Assembly: GCA_034770075.1 (NCBI GenBank)
Contig: CM068380.1
Coordinates: forward strand, 85,148,112-85,212,111
Length of the DNA stretch: 64,000 nt
Direction: 5' to 3'
Origin: Aralia elata
Lineage: Eukaryota > Streptophyta > Magnoliopsida > Apiales > Araliaceae
Shown: piece by piece, positions 59,609 to 64,000 of the stretch
Layout: every line of letters starts with the position of its first letter
Numbering within the stretch: position 1 is the first letter of the stretch
Made by a program: the position numbers and the translations under genes
The notes under the pieces: model-generated
The model's database searches: none
The model's input: the letters and a program-made list of their open reading frames with translations, nothing else
What the model was told of the DNA's origin: nothing

Positions 59609-60034
59609 ATGGTGAGGTCATTACCAAAGTTTTCCGTGCACAAAATTCCCTTTTTACCAGTACCCCTGATCACCTTCTTCATCGTCCTCATCTCAATCTT
59701 CTCCGTCTTTTCCATCATAACATTTCTATGTGCTTCTCACAAATTCACTGGATCCCAAAGGCGCAAGGAATTAGTGAAAACGGTGAGATTGGGAAGTGAT
59801 CAAAACAAGTCTATGTCCAAGTTACAAAGCAACATAAGCAGTAAAGCTCTTTTAATGGTCAAGATGATTTCATGGAGGAAAGCTCAAGATCATGAAGACC
59901 AAGAAGGATATGATGACGACGACGAAGAAGCGGTGTGGAAGAGGACAATCATTATGGGAGAACGGTGTCGCCCTTTGGAATTTTCCGGCAAAATCTTATA
60001 TGATTCTCATGGCAATCCTTTACCAGATAATTAA
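59609..60034 (+). CDS. Plant single-pass membrane protein with conserved C-terminal MGERCRPLEFSGKI motif
   Basis: Single exon, 141 residues. The start is ATG 59609 (MVRSLPKFSVHKIPFLP); the frame extends to a GTG upstream that plants would not use. Residues about 15-43 form one hydrophobic segment rich in Ile, Phe and Val. A basic stretch SQRRKELVKTVR follows, then a Ser/Lys-rich linker and an acidic patch GYDDDDEEAVWKR. The end carries WKRTIIMGERCRPLEFSGKI and LYDSHGNPLPDN. I believe this C-terminal motif recurs in small uncharacterised plant membrane proteins. I cannot assign a function. The basic residues after the helix suggest the tail faces the cytosol. The W-box cluster upstream hints at stress-responsive expression. 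Confidence 0.82.
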   Translation: MVRSLPKFSVHKIPFLPVPLITFFIVLISIFSVFSIITFLCASHKFTGSQRRKELVKTVRLGSDQNKSMSKLQSNISSKALLMVKMISWRKAQDHEDQEGYDDDDEEAVWKRTIIMGERCRPLEFSGKILYDSHGNPLPDN

Positions 60035-61180
60035 TAATGGTAATTAATTTATAGTACCCTTGTATCTTCTGCAACATCTTAATAAAGCTAACTTTCAATA
60101 ACATCATCACTAGATGTATTTACTACTAGTTCAATTTAAAGTTTCATGTTGGAGTTTTTATATGCGAGTAAAGGAGTATCCATTAAAATCAACAAGTTTT
60201 TTGGGCTAATGAACAATTATACTACTCCCTCTCCCTCCGAGTTTATTTGTTCAAATTCTTTTTTTTGGATTTGTCCAAATCTATTTGTTTTCTTTTAATT
60301 TTAATACTAATTTTGATCTTATTTATCCAATACTAGAGTCATTTAACTTTATAAAAAAATGCATTGAGAATAACATAATATATATCGAAAAATATAACAC
60401 TATTAATTTTGATATTAGAAACACAACCCCTTGTTTTTTTCCCCTCTCAACTATTTTATTATTTCAAGAGATTAATTAAAACAAAAAAAATGATAATAAA
60501 ATAGTTAGGAGGGATAATTTGAAAATAAATTTTTTTTTTAATAACTATGTATTTTCAAATTAAGACAAATTAAGGAGAGCATAAACATAACACTTTGGAC
60601 AGTCCATTATCTTCTATCCCAAGATCCGCTGCTATCTCTCCCCCTTCAGTCCTTTTTTCTCTGGTTGTGTGTTTGAGTGTGGCCCCAAACGAGTCAATTA
60701 TATTTTTTAAACACTGAAACCATGACTGGTCTTAGTTAATGTTACATTCACAAATTCTGGAACACAAAGATATTGTTAGGAAGTAATGCCCTCCAATTGC
60801 ATAATATACCCATATTTAAATAGATCAATATTCCAAATCAAACAGAGTAGTTAATTAGAACATCATTTCAAGCAAACAGATAAAAATAAAAGGGAAACTA
60901 ACCATGCACGGAGAAAGATCTAACATAATGTAAATTTCATAAAACTTGGTCAACAAATATGAAAGGTGTTTTTCTAATATGATGTAAATTTCATAAGACT
61001 TGGTCTACATACTAATATCAAAAGCATATTGTCACGGCATTAGATAATTCTTAATCTCATTGTGCGGTTTTAGACAATGACCTCCCTAGAAAATTTTTAA
61101 GTAAGTTTTTCATCAAGTTAAACTGCACAAGAATTAGAAAAGAAGCTTAGAAACGAACAAGAGAACACTTTAAAGAAAGA
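60035..61180. other. Intergenic, no gene recognised
   Basis: 3' flank of the membrane-protein gene, then AT-rich DNA. At 60225-60585 a CTCCCTCTCCCTCCGAG start and a distant TTAAGGAGAG end look like a worn mariner-type MITE. At about 60920-61010 the phrase TGTAAATTTCATAA-ACTTGGTC is repeated once. No coding similarity on either strand. Confidence 0.5.
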
Positions 61181-61233
61181 ATATTTTATTACACAAAAAG
61201 ATTTTACACAAGGATGCTTGGAGAATGATTTGC

Positions 61234-61748
61234 TTATGATAGTTTGCCAAATGAGGCCACCCTTCTATGTATAGGCATCTCGCCTCTAGGCTCCAATAAT
61301 GCGTTGCATAAATATCCAATACGTGCCAAATCATTATGCTTGCCTCGAAGAACCTCAGTCAAAATCAAGAGGGGCGTGACAGTATCCTGATGAGAAATAC
61401 AAACTAGAAAATCAGTCCAAAGTAATACTATTATTTAAGCATGTATTATTTAAGGATGTAAATATATATGTGTCCCGTGCATGCTAACTCTATTCTAGAG
61501 TATAGGATCACTTGAATTTGTTAAATACAAAGACCAACGGTCTTATATTTTGAAAAGGAAGGAGCATGTCACTCTATTACATAAAGCGGGAGGGGTTTTG
61601 ATTCTCAGTTGCTCTGTGCACAAGAAAAATCTGAATTATTACCTTAATATTTAAAAATAACATAAGCAATTGTGAATTACTTGCTATCAATTCGTTGATA
61701 TCTACCCAGTAGTAGTTACCACTTTCCAACTTTATCACTGCTAACAGT
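61234..61748 (-). pseudogene. Two 3' exons of an unidentified gene (gene end or fragment)
   Basis: Two minus-strand stretches join as exons. Exon A (61748 down to 61643) encodes 35 codons including KLESGNYYWVDINELIASN and ends at a GTAATA donor. Exon B (61386 down to 61234) follows a TTCTCATCAG acceptor and encodes 50 codons including LILTEVLRGKHNDLARIGYL and EPRGEMPIHRRVASFGKLS, ending in TAA. AATAAA lies about 50 bases on. Phase is kept, and residue composition is that of a real soluble helical protein, not repeat noise. Exon A begins with an acceptor and a split codon, so more exons should lie upstream. The next 840 bases hold only a Stowaway MITE and then the end of the HPP gene on the same strand, and I found no further exon. 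It is therefore probably a truncated gene end. I do not recognise the family. Confidence 0.6.
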
Positions 61749-61767
61749 CTATGAGAGTTATCAATTA

Positions 61768-62024
61768 CTCCCCCGTTCCAAATTAATAGCTCAGTTTTGA
61801 CTTTTTAAAATCAAATTGACCATTTTTAAAACTAATTTTTTTACTATTTGTGCTAAAATATAGGTGAAGAGATTATAACCAAAAGAAAGTATATACAATT
61901 TATTATTAACCCCAATTTTTATAATTTTAGAAATATATTTATATATGCTTAATTACTAATTCTAAAAATAGTCAATTTGATTTAAAAAAGTCAAAACTGA
62001 ACAATTAATTTGGGACGGAGAGAG
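61768..62024. mobile_element. Stowaway-type MITE, copy 2
   Basis: 257 bases with ends CTCCCCCGTTCCAAATTAAT and TTAATTTGGGACGGAGAGAG, flanked by TA. It matches the element at 40497-40754 almost base for base in the interior, in the same orientation. It lies just upstream of the orphan exon A. Confidence 0.95.
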
Positions 62025-62026
62025 TA

Positions 62027-62588
62027 GTTTCTAAAGATTTATTAAACAAAAAACAGATGCATGAACTACTACGCCATTATTAGGGGGTATGCATCCTTTT
62101 TAGATTTTGTTCATATTCATTAATCCTTATCCCCATATTTATTCAACCTTTTATTTGTTGTGATCTTTTGAAATGTTTTTTATTTTCATATAATTTATAT
62201 TATTGCACACACATTTGTGTGCCCCGGCAACCAGTATATTTAACTGCATCAAACAGTGCTCAAGTCACCTTATGGCATTAACCTAGCAGTATCAATCAAT
62301 CCATTAAACTAAATATAATAAACGTTGAATAGGAAGTTGAATCGGTTTTAATTACTCTTTCTTCTTTAATTCAATGTTGTTGGGTGTGTTTTCCACCAGC
62401 TTTGTACCCATTTGCGCCTATTTAAGAAAACTAAATTCTCAATATATTAATAAATCTAGACTATTTTTATATATTTTAGCAATATAGAACTTCTTAGTTA
62501 CATTACTATATCCTTCTTTAAATCCTTATTGTAGCCAACGACTCAACAGTGGAGAGGACTCAACAACTACATGTGTGATTCTTCATCA
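62027..62588. other. 3' flank of the HPP gene; no further exon found
   Basis: This is the space between the HPP stop and the Stowaway copy. I searched it on the minus strand for more exons of the orphan gene and found no stretch with clear splice sites and coding character. Confidence 0.45.
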
Positions 62589-63886
62589 TCATGGTTGATG
62601 CATGTAGCCACCATGCATCATCTTGTTTTCAATGTTATGCATGTTACTCGTGTCTGTGTTCTTCATCATTGAAAATGGATGATGATTATACTGGAATCCT
62701 TGCGTCCAGGGCGTCATCGCCATGGATGGATGATAAGATCCATAGTAACATGGAACCCCTGTATACAAAGTATGAACCACATCCATTTCATTCCCACCTG
62801 CTCCAACAAAACCACCACCCCTCCCTTCAAAACCTGGAGGACCCATAATGGACTTCATGCCATTTTCACCTTCAGAAGCTATGTGTTCATCCCATCCCAC
62901 AAGTGTATTCTCCTTTCTTGCCCTGATATTCTGGTTTATTGGGTTTATTAGTGGCTGATCAATACCCGTACTCTGGTTCAGATAACTTTCAGGGTCCCAA
63001 TAGTCTTGTACTTCTCTGCCATATGTAGGGGCCAACATAGGGTGGCTTTTGTAAGCCTCAAGGTCCTTGATTAAACTCTGCATTTGGCTCTGGTAGTTGT
63101 CGTTGCCATCGTTAATTAAATTGGCTTGGTTGGGGACTGGACCGACTGACCAAAGCTCTGCATACTTTCCAGATTTGACTAATGTTTTGATTAACGCAGC
63201 AGGATCCATAATTCCTGTCACTGTGACCTTTTGTTGTTCTGCGTCTATGTTTATTGTATAAACTCCTGAAAACATAATAACCCAATCCTGAAAACATAAT
63301 AACCCAATGGATACAGAGAATTGTTATTTTCATAAAAATATTTTTGATATTTCCATTCGGTCTCCCTATCATAAATAGTAATTTTGTCCTGCATCGACAT
63401 TAATATATATGATAAGGAACTTGTAGAAATATCAAAATATATACTTGTAAAAATAACAATTACTTAAATATAATAACAAGAATAGCTTTTGAAATATAAA
63501 ATTTTACTAGAAACCTTGTGTGAGTGGTGAAGAAGCAAGTGTTAGGATGTTATCAAAATATGATGTTATGATGATCGTGAGGGGGATTTAAGGAATTAAT
63601 ATTATTACCTTCAACTTTTCGGAGAACCTTCTTCACTTTGTGCTTGCACCCTTGGCAGTGAATGTGTACTTTGAGTACATATGTCTGTTATAATAAAGGA
63701 AGCACAAATTGTCTAAGACGAATTAAGTAGACAAATTCTAACAGAAAAGGCAAAAGATGTACATTACTATTTTCTCCCTCCAAAATATAAGATTACTTGG
63801 TTTTATAAATATAAAGATCTTATATTTTGGTATATTGAGACAAATTATACCTTCATCTTCAGCACCTCAAATCCTATTGCAGACAT
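62589..63886 (-). CDS. Heavy-metal-associated plant protein (HPP/HIPP-like), no CaaX tail
   Basis: Three exons on the minus strand: 63886-63851, 63684-63609 and 63265-62589; 262 residues. Exons 1 and 2 and the start of exon 3 encode an HMA fold: FEVLKMKTYVLKVHIHC, then QGCKHKVKKVLRKVEGVYT, then IDAEQQKVTVTG and LVKSGKYAELW. The copper/zinc-type CxxC is Cys22-Gln-Gly-Cys25. Exon positions within the HMA domain match those usual in HIPP genes. The C-terminal 150 residues are low-complexity, rich in Gly, Met, His, Tyr and Asn, with several Met/His pairs that could add metal contacts. The protein ends HGGYMHQP, without a CaaX prenylation box, so it is an HPP, not an isoprenylated HIPP. The likely role is soluble metal binding or transfer. 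The acceptor of exon 3 is duplicated (63265-63308). Confidence 0.92.
63265..63308 (-). repeat. 22-bp tandem duplication carrying the exon-3 splice acceptor
   Basis: Two identical 22-base units, 63265-63286 and 63287-63308, each contain the minus-strand TTTTCAGG acceptor context. The inner one keeps the HMA reading frame; use of the outer one would add 22 bases and shift the frame. Confidence 0.9.
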
Positions 63887-64000
63887 TTTCAATCTCCTTT
63901 GGCTTTGAGCGGGTGAATAAAATGAAAATGGCTAAAGAAATTCTTCCTTTTTTGGTTCTTTATACCAAATATGACTCCATGCATATATATATATATATAT

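Noticed and set aside
60225..60585. Mariner-type MITE from CTCCCTCTCCCTCCGAG to TTAAGGAGAG
   Set aside because: The ends match only weakly and the arms are not complementary beyond about 15 bases; mentioned only within the intergenic entry.

Overview
The window is nuclear DNA of a flowering plant, most likely a eudicot. It is AT-rich with GT-AG introns, (TA)n and (CA)n microsatellites, tRNA-derived SINE-like repeats, Stowaway-type MITEs, and plant-specific families (NIP aquaporin, DEG7, HPP metal-binding protein, proline-rich wall proteins). I cannot name the species. Gene models were built by hand from reading frame, splice-site and family matches; exon sums are in frame for every multi-exon gene.

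Layout. (1) 4463-7427 (+): two-exon ARM-repeat protein without a U-box. (2) 9832-12673 (+): five-exon NIP-type aquaporin whose first pore motif reads NSA instead of NPA. (3) 16062-45720 (+): a very large, 24-exon DEG7-type serine protease (1116 codons plus stop) covering almost half the window. Its introns hold an integrase-less Ty3/gypsy retrotransposon with matching LTRs and target-site duplication, a DNA element nested inside that retrotransposon, two LINE-L1 relics, a hAT-type foldback, a MULE-type MITE, a small Helitron, a Stowaway MITE and SINE-like copies. All exon junctions remain intact. (4) 46101-47634: a hairpin MITE and a long-TIR Mutator-like element side by side in (TA)n tracts. 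(5) 48398-54925 (-): a cluster of three small proline-rich secreted proteins. The middle one is broken by a stop and a frameshift, and a non-autonomous hAT element with an internal 308-bp triplication sits between the first two. (6) 57106-57333 (+): a 75-residue Cys-containing membrane protein. (7) 58002-58862: a second hAT element with a perfect 8-bp duplication. (8) 59609-60034 (+): a single-pass membrane protein behind a W-box cluster. (9) 61234-61748 (-): two coding exons of an unidentified gene, seen only from codon continuity. (10) 62589-63886 (-): a three-exon heavy-metal-associated protein without a CaaX tail and with a 22-bp duplication at a 3' splice site.

The genes form no shared pathway; this is ordinary plant gene order with heavy mobile-element traffic. 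I found no CRISPR array, operon or defence-type system and no convincing wholly new system. The items most worth following are the NSA aquaporin, the orphan two-exon gene end, the nested palindrome-rich element in the retrotransposon, and the duplicated splice acceptor.
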